In this document: in pieces, positions 55,405 to 64,000 of the stretch
Numbering within the stretch: position 1 is the first letter of the stretch
Layout of the letters: the number at the start of each line of letters is the position of its first letter
Assembly: GCF_002846365.1 (NCBI RefSeq)
Contig: NZ_PJMW01000002.1
Location: 124,001-188,000 of the forward strand
Length of the DNA: 64,000 nucleotides
Direction of reading: 5' to 3'
DNA from: Nocardia fluminea
GTDB taxonomy: Bacteria > Actinomycetota > Actinomycetes > Mycobacteriales > Mycobacteriaceae
Program-made: the position numbers and the translations under genes
Notes under the pieces: generated by a model
The model's database searches: none
Seen by the model: the letters and a program-made list of their open reading frames with translations, nothing else
What the model was told of the DNA's origin: nothing

Positions 55405-58079
55405 TTGGCGCTCAGCTCCGCCAGGCGGGCGCCGATGCGCGTGACTTCGGCCGCGGCCACCTCACGTCGACCGGTGATCTTGTCGACGACCTGCTGCGGC
55501 GCCTTGGCCAGGAAGGCCTCGTTGCCGAGTTTGGCCGTGGTGGTGTCGAGGTCCTTCTGCGCGGCCGCGAGATCCTTCTCCAGACGCCGGCGCTCGGCAT
55601 CGAGGTCGATCGCGCCCGAGGTGTCGAGCTGCACGGTGACGGTGCCACCGGACAGCCGAACCTCCACCTCGGCGGTGGTGGCGAAGTCCTCGCCCGGTTC
55701 GGTGAGTCGGGCCAGGTTGGCCACCGAGCCGGCGAACCCGCCGAGGCCGACCTCCTCGATCCCGACGAGGGTCGCCTCGACCTTCTGCTTGTCGGCCAGG
55801 CCCTGATCGCCGCGGAACCGGCGGATCTCGGTGATCAACCGCTGCGTATCGGCCACGCGCTGGGCGGCGAGTTCGTCGGTCGCGACGCCACTGGCCTGCG
55901 GCCACGCGGCGACCACCACCGATTCACCGCCGGTGAGCGCCTTCCACAGGGTCTCGGTGACGAACGGGATCACCGGGTGCAGCAATCGCAGCACCGCGTC
56001 GAGCACGGTGCCGAGCACCACCGCGGTGCTCTCGGCGCGCGCGTCGGATTCGGCGAACTGCACCTTGGACAGCTCCAGGTACCAGTCGCACAGCTCGTCC
56101 CACGCGAAGTGGTAGAGCGCCTCGCAGGCCTTGCCGAATTCGTAGGCGTCGAAGGCGGTGTCGACCTCGGCGCGGACCGCGTCGAGGCGGTCGATGATCC
56201 AGCGGTCGGCGTCGGTGAGGGTTTCGCGCGCGGGCAGGTCGCCCGTGCGCGCGCCGTTCATCAGCGCGAACTTGGTGGCGTTGAACAACTTGGTGACGAA
56301 GCTGCGCGAGGCCAGCGCGTGCGCGTCGCCGACGGAGAGGTCGCCGCCGGGCTGGGCACCGCGGGCCAGGGTGAAGCGCAGCGCGTCGGCGCCGTAGGAG
56401 TTGATCCAGTCGAGCGGGTCGATGCCGTTGCCGCGCGACTTCGACATCTTCTTGCCGTGCTGGTCGCGGATCAGGCCGTGCAGGAACACGTCTTCGAAGG
56501 GGACCTGCTTGCGTCCGCCCTTGCCCGCCGTGAGCACCGGATCGTCGCTCACGTACATGCCGAACATCATCATCCGGGCGACCCAGAAGAACAGGATGTC
56601 GTAACCGGTGACGAGCACGCTGGTCGGATAGAACTTCGACAGCTCGGGGGTCGAGTCGGGCCAGCCCATCGTGGAGAACGGCCACAGACCCGAGGAGAAC
56701 CAGGTGTCGAGCACATCGGGGTCCTGCACCCAGCCCTCGGGCGCTTCCTCACCGGGGCCCAGGCACACGACCTCGCCGTCGGGGCCGTACCAGATCGGGA
56801 TGCGGTGACCCCACCACAGCTGCCGCGAGATGCACCAGTCGTGCATGTTGTCGACCCAGTCGAACCAGCGCGGTTCCTGGCTCGCCGGGTGGATCTTCAC
56901 GTCGCCTTCGCGCACGGCGTCGCCCGCAGCCTTGGCCAGGGTGTCGACCTTGACCCACCACTGCATCGACAGGCGCGGCTCGATCGGCTCGCCGGAGCGC
57001 TCCGAGTGACCGACCTGGTGCTTGTAGGGGAATTTGCGGCCGACGATGCGACCTTCGGCCTCGAGCCGTTCGCGGATCTTCACGCGGGCCTCGAACCGGT
57101 CCATGCCGTCGAATTCGGTGCCGCTGTCGGCGATCCGGCCCGTCTTGTCCATGATCGTCGGCATCGGCAGACCGTGGCGCAGGCCGAGTTCGAAGTCGTT
57201 GGGATCGTGCGCGGGGGTGATCTTCACTGCGCCGGAACCGAATTCGGGGTCGACGTAGTCGTCGGCGACGATCGGGATCTGACGACCGGTGATCGGGTGG
57301 TACAGCGTGGTGCCGATCAGCGCCTTGTACCGCTCGTCGTCCGGATGCACCGCGACGGCGGTGTCACCGAGCATCGTCTCCACGCGGGTGGTGGCCACGA
57401 TCACGTGCGGTTCGTCGTCGTTGAGCGAACCGAACCGCATGCTCACGAGCTCGCCGTCGACCTCCTTGTGGTCGACCTCGAGGTCGGAGATGCCGGTTTG
57501 CAGCACCGGCGACCAGTTCACCAGGCGCTCGGCCCGGTAGATCAGGCCCGAGTCGTAGAGCCGCTTGAAGATCGTCTGCACGGCGCGGGAGAGGCCGTCG
57601 TCCATGGTGAAGCGGTCGCGGTTCCAGTCGACGCCGTCACCGAGGCGACGCATCTGCCCCTGGATCTGCCCACCGGACTCGCGCTTCCAGTCCCACACCT
57701 TGTCGATGAACAGCTCGCGCCCGAAGTCCTCCTTGGATTTACCGTCGACGGCGAGCTGCTTCTCCACCACCGTCTGCGTGGCGATACCCGCGTGGTCCAT
57801 GCCCGGCAGCCACAGCACCTCGTAGCCCTGCATCCGCTTGCGGCGGGTGAGCAGGTCCATGATCGTGTGGTCGAGGGCGTGGCCCATGTGCAGGGTGCCG
57901 GTGACGTTCGGCGGCGGCAGCACGATCGAGTACGGCGGCTTGCCGGAGGCGGCGTCGGCGGCGAAGTACCCGGCGTTTACCCAGCCCTCGTACAGGTCGG
58001 CCTCTACCTCGCTGGGGTTCCAGCTCTTGGGCAGGGCATCGGCACGATTACGCGAGTTGTCAGGGGCTGCGCTGGTCAC
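55401..58079 (-). CDS. valS: Valyl-tRNA synthetase
   Basis: 892 residues of class Ia. The HIGH-type motif is in [20 protein letters not shown], the KMSKS motif in [17 protein letters not shown]. The editing domain and the anticodon-binding domain are complete. The C-terminal coiled coil, typical of ValRS, is at about 820-892 ([20 protein letters not shown]). Charges tRNA-Val and hydrolyses mischarged Thr. First gene of the valS-folC-DUF4233 run. I saw no T-box-like leader in the 299-bp region upstream. Confidence 0.97.
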   Translation of the reverse strand: MTSAAPDNSRNRADALPKSWNPSEVEADLYEGWVNAGYFAADAASGKPPYSIVLPPPNVTGTLHMGHALDHTIMDLLTRRKRMQGYEVLWLPGMDHAGIATQTVVEKQLAVDGKSKEDFGRELFIDKVWDWKRESGGQIQGQMRRLGDGVDWNRDRFTMDDGLSRAVQTIFKRLYDSGLIYRAERLVNWSPVLQTGISDLEVDHKEVDGELVSMRFGSLNDDEPHVIVATTRVETMLGDTAVAVHPDDERYKALIGTTLYHPITGRQIPIVADDYVDPEFGSGAVKITPAHDPNDFELGLRHGLPMPTIMDKTGRIADSGTEFDGMDRFEARVKIRERLEAEGRIVGRKFPYKHQVGHSERSGEPIEPRLSMQWWVKVDTLAKAAGDAVREGDVKIHPASQEPRWFDWVDNMHDWCISRQLWWGHRIPIWYGPDGEVVCLGPGEEAPEGWVQDPDVLDTWFSSGLWPFSTMGWPDSTPELSKFYPTSVLVTGYDILFFWVARMMMFGMYVSDDPVLTAGKGGRKQVPFEDVFLHGLIRDQHGKKMSKSRGNGIDPLDWINSYGADALRFTLARGAQPGGDLSVGDAHALASRSFVTKLFNATKFALMNGARTGDLPARETLTDADRWIIDRLDAVRAEVDTAFDAYEFGKACEALYHFAWDELCDWYLELSKVQFAESDARAESTAVVLGTVLDAVLRLLHPVIPFVTETLWKALTGGESVVVAAWPQASGVATDELAAQRVADTQRLITEIRRFRGDQGLADKQKVEATLVGIEEVGLGGFAGSVANLARLTEPGEDFATTAEVEVRLSGGTVTVQLDTSGAIDLDAERRRLEKDLAAAQKDLDTTTAKLGNEAFLAKAPQQVVDKITGRREVAAAEVTRIGARLAELSAK

Positions 58080-58378
58080 GTCCCAATCCTAAGGGGAGCG
58101 GCAACCAGCTTTTTCCCCGCCTACCCGAGCACGAGAAAAGACGGAATCTTCGGTGGATGAGGGACACCGAAGACTCCGTCTACAGCTCTGATACTACCGG
58201 CGATCGAGACCACTCAGCGGAATCCATATGGAATTCTCAGTTTCTACCCAGTGCTGGTCAGCAAGGCCTGTGACGCGCCACGACGACACGCGGAAACCGT
58301 TGTGTCCCAAGCTTCCCGCCGAAATATCCGGGTAAGCCCGGATTGCCGTTTTGTCCGTTTTACCGGACCCTGGAGAGG

Positions 58379-59071
58379 GTGACGCCCCCGCTCGATTCCT
58401 CGTCTGCCGTTCCCGCGTCGACACCGAGGATCATCACCCCGATCGCCCTGCTGGACCTGCGCGCGAGCGAGGTCGAAGAACTGCGCTACCCGAGCACCAC
58501 CGTGCTGGTCTTCGCCGGTGTCCCCGGCGCGGGAAAGTCCACCGCACTACACCGCCTCTTCGGCTCCGGACCGGACGCCGAAGAGCCGGTGCGGACCGCG
58601 TCGGGCGCGCTGGTCCTTGATTCCCATCACACCCGCAATCGATTGCGTCACCGTCTGGGCTGGGCGCCGTACTCGCTGTGGCGACCGCTGGTCCACTTCG
58701 CGCACTACCGCGCGATCCGCGACGCGCTGCGCGACAACGACGGGCCGGTGGCCATCCACGACTGCGCGACCTTCCGCTGGAGCCGGCGCCTGATCACCCG
58801 CTGGGCCACTCGGGGCCGCCGTGAACTGCACATGGTGCTCATCGACGTGCCCGCCGAGCAGGCCAGATCCGGTCAGATCAGCCGGGGCCGAAGCGTGAAC
58901 AGCTTCGCCTTCACCGGGCACTGCCGTCGCTGGGAAACGATGATGGACTCCCTCGGCGCACGCGACACCCTGCTCACGCCGGACCCGCAACCGCTCTCGT
59001 GCACCTCGGTGGTGATCATCGACCGTCCGACGCTGCACGCGGTGTCACGCATCGCCTTCGACCCGGTCTGA
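58379..59071 (+). CDS. P-loop ATPase / kinase-like protein
   Basis: 230 residues from the GTG at 58379 following GGAGAGG. Walker A is FAGVPGAGKSTALHRLFG. Further marks are LVLDSHHTRNRLRHRLGWAP, VAIHDCATFRWSRRLI and LHMVLIDVPAEQARSGQISRG. The layout (a P-loop near residue 50, a DSxH-type segment, a late Arg-rich lid) resembles small AAA/AK-type kinases with an N-terminal tail. The substrate is unknown. It stands alone between valS (divergent) and the convergent DAG-kinase gene, whose stop abuts its own. Confidence 0.75.
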   Translation: MTPPLDSSSAVPASTPRIITPIALLDLRASEVEELRYPSTTVLVFAGVPGAGKSTALHRLFGSGPDAEEPVRTASGALVLDSHHTRNRLRHRLGWAPYSLWRPLVHFAHYRAIRDALRDNDGPVAIHDCATFRWSRRLITRWATRGRRELHMVLIDVPAEQARSGQISRGRSVNSFAFTGHCRRWETMMDSLGARDTLLTPDPQPLSCTSVVIIDRPTLHAVSRIAFDPV

Positions 59072-60019
59072 TCAGGGCACCAGCACGCTCAACGCCCCCG
59101 GCATCGCCTGCACTGTCACCGGCAGCATCCCCGCGGGCTCGCCGTCGGCTGTGGCGTACCCGCCTTCGGCACCGACCGTGATCCGCCGGGCGCGATAGCG
59201 CTTGGTCGCCGGATGGTCGATCCGCTTGCCCGCCGACAACGCGGGCAGCAGCCGCGCCATCTCCAGTCGCGACACGGCGCCGACCACGGTGATGTCGAGA
59301 TATCCGTCGTCGGCTCGCGCTTCCGGGCACACCAGCATGCCGCCGCCGTAGGTGCGGGTGTTGCCGATCGGCGCCATCACCGCGTCGGTGAGGATCACCA
59401 CGTGCGAGTCGGGCGGGTTGTCGAGCGCGCCGGGCGCCAAACCGGACAATTCGATCCGGAACGGCAGTGTGTAGCCACGCATCAGCTCGACGACAGCGGC
59501 CGCGGTGTAGCGCAGCGGACCGCGCGGGTAGCGCATCTTGTTGGCGCGCAACGTGACTCGTGCGTCGAACCCGGTGCCGACCACGGTCGCGAACCAGGTG
59601 GGTGCGGCGTCCGCCGATTCGATCCGCCCGAGATCGATGGTGCGGGCTCGGCCGCCGAGCACGATCTCCACGGCAGCGCGGGGGTCACCCGTCGGTATCC
59701 CGAACTCGCGCGCCAGGTCGTTGCCGGTCCCCGCGGGCACCAGCCCGAGCGGCACCCCGCTGTGCGCGACAGCGGCCAGCAGCACGTTCATCAGCCCATC
59801 ACCGCCGACGCAGATCACCGCATCGGGGCGGTCCTCGCCCGCGACGAGTGTCCTGACCTGCGTCACCGACTCGTCCGCACTCGGTGCCCGCACCTCGACC
59901 ACCTCGACCCCGCGGGCCACCAGTTCGGCCAGGACCGTCTCGGCGACACCGTCGCCTCGGCCCGACCCGGAATGCGGGTTCGTGACAACCACTACCCGCC
60001 GCACCGAATGTTCGCTCAC
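59072..60019 (-). CDS. Diacylglycerol kinase family lipid kinase
   Basis: 315 residues of the DGK catalytic-domain family: VVVVTNPHSGSGRG, the nucleotide-binding VICVGGDGLMNVLLAAV, LVPAGTGNDLAREFGIP. The C-terminal domain has YTLPFRIELSG and ends MPGALSVLVP. Phosphorylates diacylglycerol or a related lipid; by synteny it equals Rv2252, which also phosphorylates lipids in the phosphatidylinositol mannoside context. The start overlaps the stop of the flavoenzyme gene by four bases, so both are one transcript. Confidence 0.9.
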   Translation of the reverse strand: MSEHSVRRVVVVTNPHSGSGRGDGVAETVLAELVARGVEVVEVRAPSADESVTQVRTLVAGEDRPDAVICVGGDGLMNVLLAAVAHSGVPLGLVPAGTGNDLAREFGIPTGDPRAAVEIVLGGRARTIDLGRIESADAAPTWFATVVGTGFDARVTLRANKMRYPRGPLRYTAAAVVELMRGYTLPFRIELSGLAPGALDNPPDSHVVILTDAVMAPIGNTRTYGGGMLVCPEARADDGYLDITVVGAVSRLEMARLLPALSAGKRIDHPATKRYRARRITVGAEGGYATADGEPAGMLPVTVQAMPGALSVLVP

Positions 60020-61644
60020 GGCACCAGCTTCCCAGGGTTGAGTACGCCGGTGGGGTCGAGTTCGCGCTTCACCGCACGCAACACCCGAACCCCCAGGTCA
60101 CCGATTTCGGCACCCATCCACGGACGGTGATCGGCGCCCACCGCGTGGTGGTGGGTGATGGTGCCGCCCGCGGCGACCATCGCGTCGCTCGCGGCGGATT
60201 TGGCGATGCGCCACTGCGCGAGTGGGTCGTCGAGCTGCTTGGCGACGACGGTGAAATACAGCGAAGCACCGGTCGGATACGTGTGCGAGATGTGGCACAT
60301 GACCAGCGCGGGCGTGCCCTGCGCGCCGAGCGCGTCCATCAAGGCGCCGGTGACCTTCACTTTGAGGTTCGCCAGATTGGCCCAGCTGGTGGCGGTTTCG
60401 AGCGTCTCGCACAGCACGCCGACATCGAGCAGCGCGTCACGCATATAGGGCGCGGCGAACCGGCCGTGCTCCCACTGCCGCGCCGGCGTCTCGCCGAGCG
60501 CGGTGCCGCCCGCGGCGGCGAGCAGCGCACTCGCCTCGGCGGATCGGGCCGCGACGTGGGCCCGGCTGCCTTCGAAAGTGGTGATGGCGAGACAGCCCGA
60601 GACCGGGTTGCCGCCGACATCAGCCGAGCGAGCCAGGTTCAGCCCCGTTTCGGCCTCGTCGGACAGCCGCATCACCGTCGGCGCGGCACCGGCCTGCACC
60701 ACCCCGCGCAGCGCGGCGGCCCCGGTGGCGAAGTCGGGGAACGACCAGGCTTGGTAGCCCACGGTTTCCGGCACCGGATGCACCCGCACGGTGACCGAGG
60801 TGATGATGCCGAGCGTGCCCTCGGATCCGACGAACAACTCGCGCAGATCGGGTCCGGCCGCTGACGCGGGCGCCCGGCCGAGGTCGAGGGTGCCCTGCGG
60901 GGTGGCGATCACCAGGCGTTCGACCATGTCGTCGAACCGGCCGTAGCCCGCCGACGCCTGACCCGACGACCTCGTCGCGGCGAATCCGCCGATGCTGGCG
61001 AATTCGAAACTCTGCGGAAAGTGCCCGAGCGAGAGCCCGTGCGCGCCGAGCAACTCCTCGGCCTGCGGGCCGGTGAGCCCGGCGCCGAGCGTGGCGGTGC
61101 CGCTGGCCGGATCGACCGCGGTGAGCGTGTCGAGCCTGCGCAGATCGAGCGCGATCACGGTGCCGAACTGCCCGCGCACGGGATCGACGCCACCGACGAC
61201 GCTGGTGCCGCCGCCGAACGGGACGACGGCGACGCCGTGTTCGGCGCAGTACTCCAGCAGCGCGATGACCTGCGCGTGATCGGCGGGGAAGACGACGGCA
61301 TCGGGAGCGTCCTGCGGTGTGTTCGCCCGCCGGCGCAGCAGGTCGGGGGTGCTCTTGCCGCCCGCGTGCCGCAGCCGGTCGAGATCGGCGGTGGTGAGAT
61401 GTTCGTCACCGACGATCGTGGCCAGGCCTGCCCGATGGGCGTCCGTGAGCGTGGTGGGGATCAGCGGAACATCGTTCTCGTCGCGGCGCGCGACCGGCTC
61501 GCCCGAGATCCCGAACACCTGCGCGAGCAGGCCACGGATCTGCGCCGACAGCGGCTGGTGACCGGCGGCTACGCCCCAGGCGTCCCACACCATGCTCGGC
61601 GCCTCGGTGGCAGACCCGGAATGTTCACGTTGCGTCTCGACCAT
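60016..61644 (-). CDS. FAD-binding oxidase, alkyl-DHAP-synthase-like
   Basis: 542 residues of the vanillyl-alcohol-oxidase fold. FAD domain: VVFPADHAQVIALLEYCAEH, VVPFGGGTSVVGGV, GHFPQSFEFASIGGFAATRS, GSEGTLGIITSVTVRV. The C-terminal substrate domain includes HISHTYPTGASLYFTV and THHHAVGADHRPWM, the His-rich block of alkyldihydroxyacetonephosphate synthases; the end is LDPTGVLNPGKLVP. It probably acts on a DHAP-linked lipid precursor or a related hydroxy acid. It is co-transcribed with the DGK gene and divergent from TetR-glpD, the arrangement around Rv2249c-Rv2252. A palindromic operator overlaps its start region. Confidence 0.88.
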   Translation of the reverse strand: MVETQREHSGSATEAPSMVWDAWGVAAGHQPLSAQIRGLLAQVFGISGEPVARRDENDVPLIPTTLTDAHRAGLATIVGDEHLTTADLDRLRHAGGKSTPDLLRRRANTPQDAPDAVVFPADHAQVIALLEYCAEHGVAVVPFGGGTSVVGGVDPVRGQFGTVIALDLRRLDTLTAVDPASGTATLGAGLTGPQAEELLGAHGLSLGHFPQSFEFASIGGFAATRSSGQASAGYGRFDDMVERLVIATPQGTLDLGRAPASAAGPDLRELFVGSEGTLGIITSVTVRVHPVPETVGYQAWSFPDFATGAAALRGVVQAGAAPTVMRLSDEAETGLNLARSADVGGNPVSGCLAITTFEGSRAHVAARSAEASALLAAAGGTALGETPARQWEHGRFAAPYMRDALLDVGVLCETLETATSWANLANLKVKVTGALMDALGAQGTPALVMCHISHTYPTGASLYFTVVAKQLDDPLAQWRIAKSAASDAMVAAGGTITHHHAVGADHRPWMGAEIGDLGVRVLRAVKRELDPTGVLNPGKLVP

Positions 61645-61646
61645 GC

Positions 61647-61679
61647 GTTACATAATGACATATAGTGTCAAGCAGTAAC
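61647..61679. promoter_or_regulatory. Nested symmetric operator between flavoenzyme and tetR genes
   Basis: The order GTTAC-N4-TGACA-N5-TGTCA-N4-GTAAC is perfectly symmetric about position 61663. It starts three bases from the ATG of the minus-strand flavoenzyme, so a bound dimer would block that gene directly. The adjacent TetR is the obvious candidate ligand. Confidence 0.72.
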
Positions 61680-61699
61680 CAACGATATGTCCCAGAGTC

Positions 61700-61724
61700 G
61701 ACATCCGTACCGCTGTCGGATGTC
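61700..61724. promoter_or_regulatory. Second inverted repeat in the divergent region
   Basis: GACATCCG (61700-61707) and CGGATGTC (61717-61724) are exact inverted arms around 9 bp. It lies nearer the tetR start (61841) and does not share sequence with the first operator apart from GACA/TGTC ends. Confidence 0.6.
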
Positions 61725-61840
61725 ACTACCGGCCTTTCGCGACGGCAACCCCGCTGGTCCGCTCGATACCCTTGGGCGGTTCCAGCCCGACCACGGCGCT
61801 GATATCCCGGCGCCACCGAACACACCGGCGGTGAAGCACG

Positions 61841-62449
61841 ATGATCGATCTCGCGACCCACGCTGACCAGCTTTCGCCCACCGACGTGGCGATTCTCGAT
61901 GCCACGCGGGCCTGCGTCGTCGATTTCGGCGTTCGCCGAACCACGCTCACCGAGGTGGCGCGGCGGGCCGGAGTGAGCAGGCCGACGGTCTACCGCCGCT
62001 GGCCCGACACCGGATCACTGATCGCCGAACTGCTGGTGCGCGAACTGCGCACGATCGTCGCCGAGACCATGCCCGACACCGGCCTCGGCCGGGACCGGCT
62101 GGTCCACGGCATCGTGACGGGCTCGGCGGCGATCCGGTCGAACGCGGTGTTCGCCAAGATCTTTCGCACCGACACCGACCTGATGCTCACCTATGTGTTC
62201 GGTCGGCTCGGCCGCAATCAGCGCACGCTGATCGGGCTGTTCGCGTCCGTGATCGCACTCGGGCACCGAGACGGGTCGATCCGGGCGGGTGATGCCGAGC
62301 ACATGGCCACCATGCTGCTGCTCATCACCCAGTCCGCGGTGCAGTCGGCGGGCACGGTGGAGTCGTTGCTGGCCGGTGCGGAATTCGACGCCGAATTGTC
62401 CAGGGCTATCGAGGGTTATCTACTCCCGCTACCCGATAAGGACTCCTGA
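61841..62449 (+). CDS. TetR-family regulator of the glycerolipid locus
   Basis: 202 residues. N-terminal helix-turn-helix: ILDATRACVVDFGVRRTTLT, EVARRAGVSRPTVYRRWPD. The C-terminal helical ligand-binding domain includes FAKIFRTDTDLMLTYVFGRL. The stop overlaps the glpD start (TGATG), so the two are translationally coupled. It probably represses its own operon and the divergent flavoenzyme-DGK operon through the palindromes upstream; an acyl or glycerol-phosphate ligand is a guess from context. Corresponds to Rv2250c by synteny. Confidence 0.88.
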   Translation: MIDLATHADQLSPTDVAILDATRACVVDFGVRRTTLTEVARRAGVSRPTVYRRWPDTGSLIAELLVRELRTIVAETMPDTGLGRDRLVHGIVTGSAAIRSNAVFAKIFRTDTDLMLTYVFGRLGRNQRTLIGLFASVIALGHRDGSIRAGDAEHMATMLLLITQSAVQSAGTVESLLAGAEFDAELSRAIEGYLLPLPDKDS

Positions 62450-64000
62450 TGCCTGCTGACCTACCCGCTTCCGGCGCGACACTGAACGCGGCACGCCGCA
62501 CCGCCGACCTCACCGCACTCGGCGAGAACCCCGAGGTCGACCTGGTGGTGATCGGCGGCGGGGTGACCGGAACCGGCGTCGCCCTCGACGCCGCCGCGCG
62601 TGGACTGCGCACGATCCTGGTGGAGCGCAACGACTTCGCCTTCGGCACCAGCCGCTGGAGTTCGAAGCTGGTGCACGGTGGGCTGCGGTATCTGGCGAGC
62701 GGTCGGGTCGGCATCGCGCACGAGAGCGCGGTCGAACGCGGCATCCTGTTGCGTACCACCGCACCACATCTGGTGCGCCCCCTCCCCCAGCTCGTTCCGT
62801 TGCTGCCCGGCATCAAGCTGGGCCAGAGCTCACTCATCCGCGCGGGCTTCGCCGCCGGTGACGCGCTCCGGATCGCCGCGCACACCTCGGTCGACACGTT
62901 GCCGCGCTCGCGCCGGGTGGCCGCCGCCGAGGCCCTGCGCTTGGCGCCGACCGTACGGCGTGAGGGGCTGCGAGGTGGGTTGCAGGCCTGGGACGGTCAA
63001 CTCGTCGACGACGCGCGCTTGGTCGTCGCGCTCGCGCGCACGGCAGCCGCCCACGGCGCGACCGTGCTCACCCGGATGGAGTCCGTCGCGGCGAAGGGCG
63101 ATTCGGTCCAGCTGCGCGACACCCTGACCGGCGAGACACTGACGGTGCGGGCCCGCGCGGTCGTGAACGCGACCGGCGTCTGGGCGGGCGAGGTCGACCA
63201 CAGCATCGAACTGCGGCCCAGCCGCGGCACCCACCTCGTCTTCGACGCCGCGGCGTTCGGCGGCCTCACCGCCGCCTTGACGGTGCCGGTGCCGGGCAGC
63301 ATCAGCCGTTTCGTCTTCGCGCTGCCCGCCGCGCACGGCCGCGTCTACCTCGGCCTCACCGACGAGGACGCGCCCGGCCCGATCCCCGACGAGCCACAGC
63401 CCACCGAGCCCGAGATCGACTTCCTGCTCGACACCATCAACACCGCGCTACGGGAACCGTTGACCCGCAACGACATCCGCGGCCGCTTCGCCGGCCTGCG
63501 CCCGCTGCTGAAGACCGCCGACGACAGCACCGCCGACATCTCCCGCGAACACGCGGTCCTCACCTCTCCCGACGGCCTGATCACGGTCGTCGGCGGCAAA
63601 CTCACCACCTACCGCCAGATGGCCCAGGACGCCGTCGACGCCGCGGTCACCCACGCCGCACTCCCGGCCGAGCCCTGCCGCACCACCCGGATTCCCCTGG
63701 TCGGCGCGGTGGCAGGCGCCGCCCGCGACCGCATCGACGCCCCACCGGTCCTCATCGAGCGCTACGGCAGCGAAGCAACCCAGATCGTGTCCGCCTGGCT
63801 CGCCGACCCCACCCTGGCCGAACCGGTCGCCTCCGGAATCGACGTCACCGCAGCCGAATTCGACTTCGCCATCACCCACGAGGCCGCCCTCACCATCGAC
63901 GACCTCCTGGACCGCCGCACCCGCATCGGCCTGATCCCCGCCGACCGCGCCGCCGCCACCCCCGCCGCCGAAGCGGCCTTCGCCCGACACGCCGCCCTCA
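62449..64000 (+). CDS. glpD: Glycerol-3-phosphate dehydrogenase, FAD-dependent, 3' end outside window
   Basis: 517 codons visible, open to the window edge. The ATG at 62449 overlaps the tetR stop. FAD-binding start: VDLVVIGGGVTGTGVALDAA, then RTILVERNDFAFGTSRWSSK and LVHGGLRYL, the GlpD family signatures. Later RPSRGTHLVF and LITVVGGKLTTYRQMAQDAV are the conserved substrate/FAD blocks. Oxidises sn-glycerol 3-phosphate to DHAP at the membrane, feeding electrons to menaquinone. The C-terminal helical domain (from about residue 440) has begun before the edge. Equivalent to Rv2249c (glpD1) by synteny. Confidence 0.93.
   Translation, partial: MPADLPASGATLNAARRTADLTALGENPEVDLVVIGGGVTGTGVALDAAARGLRTILVERNDFAFGTSRWSSKLVHGGLRYLASGRVGIAHESAVERGILLRTTAPHLVRPLPQLVPLLPGIKLGQSSLIRAGFAAGDALRIAAHTSVDTLPRSRRVAAAEALRLAPTVRREGLRGGLQAWDGQLVDDARLVVALARTAAAHGATVLTRMESVAAKGDSVQLRDTLTGETLTVRARAVVNATGVWAGEVDHSIELRPSRGTHLVFDAAAFGGLTAALTVPVPGSISRFVFALPAAHGRVYLGLTDEDAPGPIPDEPQPTEPEIDFLLDTINTALREPLTRNDIRGRFAGLRPLLKTADDSTADISREHAVLTSPDGLITVVGGKLTTYRQMAQDAVDAAVTHAALPAEPCRTTRIPLVGAVAGAARDRIDAPPVLIERYGSEATQIVSAWLADPTLAEPVASGIDVTAAEFDFAITHEAALTIDDLLDRRTRIGLIPADRAAATPAAEAAFARHAAL

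Overview
The window is chromosomal DNA from a high-GC actinomycete of the order Mycobacteriales, most likely a Nocardia or close relative. Several things support this. GC is very high, with strong GC3 bias and frequent GTG starts. There are PrrA/PrrB-type regulators, an IniA-like dynamin GTPase, EspG-type ESX secretion factors and methylglucose-lipopolysaccharide genes (gpgP, octT). The gene order also follows, as I recall it, the Mycobacterium tuberculosis Rv2404c-Rv2448c block: lepA, ATP-grasp/alpha-E/transglutaminase, rpsT, holA, comEC, comEA, degV, octT, gpgP, rsfS, nadD, VWA/MoxR, proA, rbsK, proB, obg, rpmA, rplU, rne, ndk, folC, valS.

Layout. 0-2.5 kb: an Ini-like operon on the minus strand (Gly/Pro-rich protein, then a GTPase cut by the window edge). 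2.7-5.2 kb: a small secreted protein and the prrA-prrB two-component system. 5.2-15.4 kb: lepA, a PemK/MazF-fold protein, aquaporin, the transglutaminase/alpha-E/ATP-grasp operon, rpsT, an LCP-family enzyme and holA. 15.6-20.5 kb: the DNA-uptake-type genes comEC and comEA, with a 57-bp tandem repeat lying in an unusual N-terminal extension of ComEC. 20.6-32.2 kb: a DUF2332 protein, a LexA-like repressor, a GNAT enzyme, then a long minus-strand run (degV, octT, gpgP, rsfS, nadD, a helical-repeat protein, a YjbR protein, VWA, MoxR, proA).

32.4-45.6 kb is the most variable part, lying between proA and proB. It holds ribokinase, RtcB RNA ligase, a RecQ helicase with a C-terminal phosphoribosyltransferase-like segment, a secreted protein, an MMPL transporter behind a palindromic promoter, a stand-alone LigD-type primase/polymerase, a 2-hydroxyacid dehydrogenase and a three-gene ESX (type VII secretion) effector cassette. 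It ends in about 790 bp of non-coding DNA with a 41-bp tandem repeat and a large compound inverted repeat. 45.6-58.1 kb returns to conserved housekeeping genes on the minus strand (proB, obg, rpmA, rplU, rne, ndk, DUF4233, folC, valS).

58.4-64.0 kb: a small P-loop ATPase, then a glycerolipid locus. A diacylglycerol-kinase-family enzyme and an alkyl-DHAP-synthase-like flavoenzyme are divergent from a TetR regulator and glpD (cut by the window edge). A nested, perfectly symmetric palindrome sits at the start codon of the flavoenzyme. I saw no tRNA, rRNA, insertion sequence, prophage or CRISPR array. All functions are inferred from reading the sequence and remembered family knowledge; nothing was searched.
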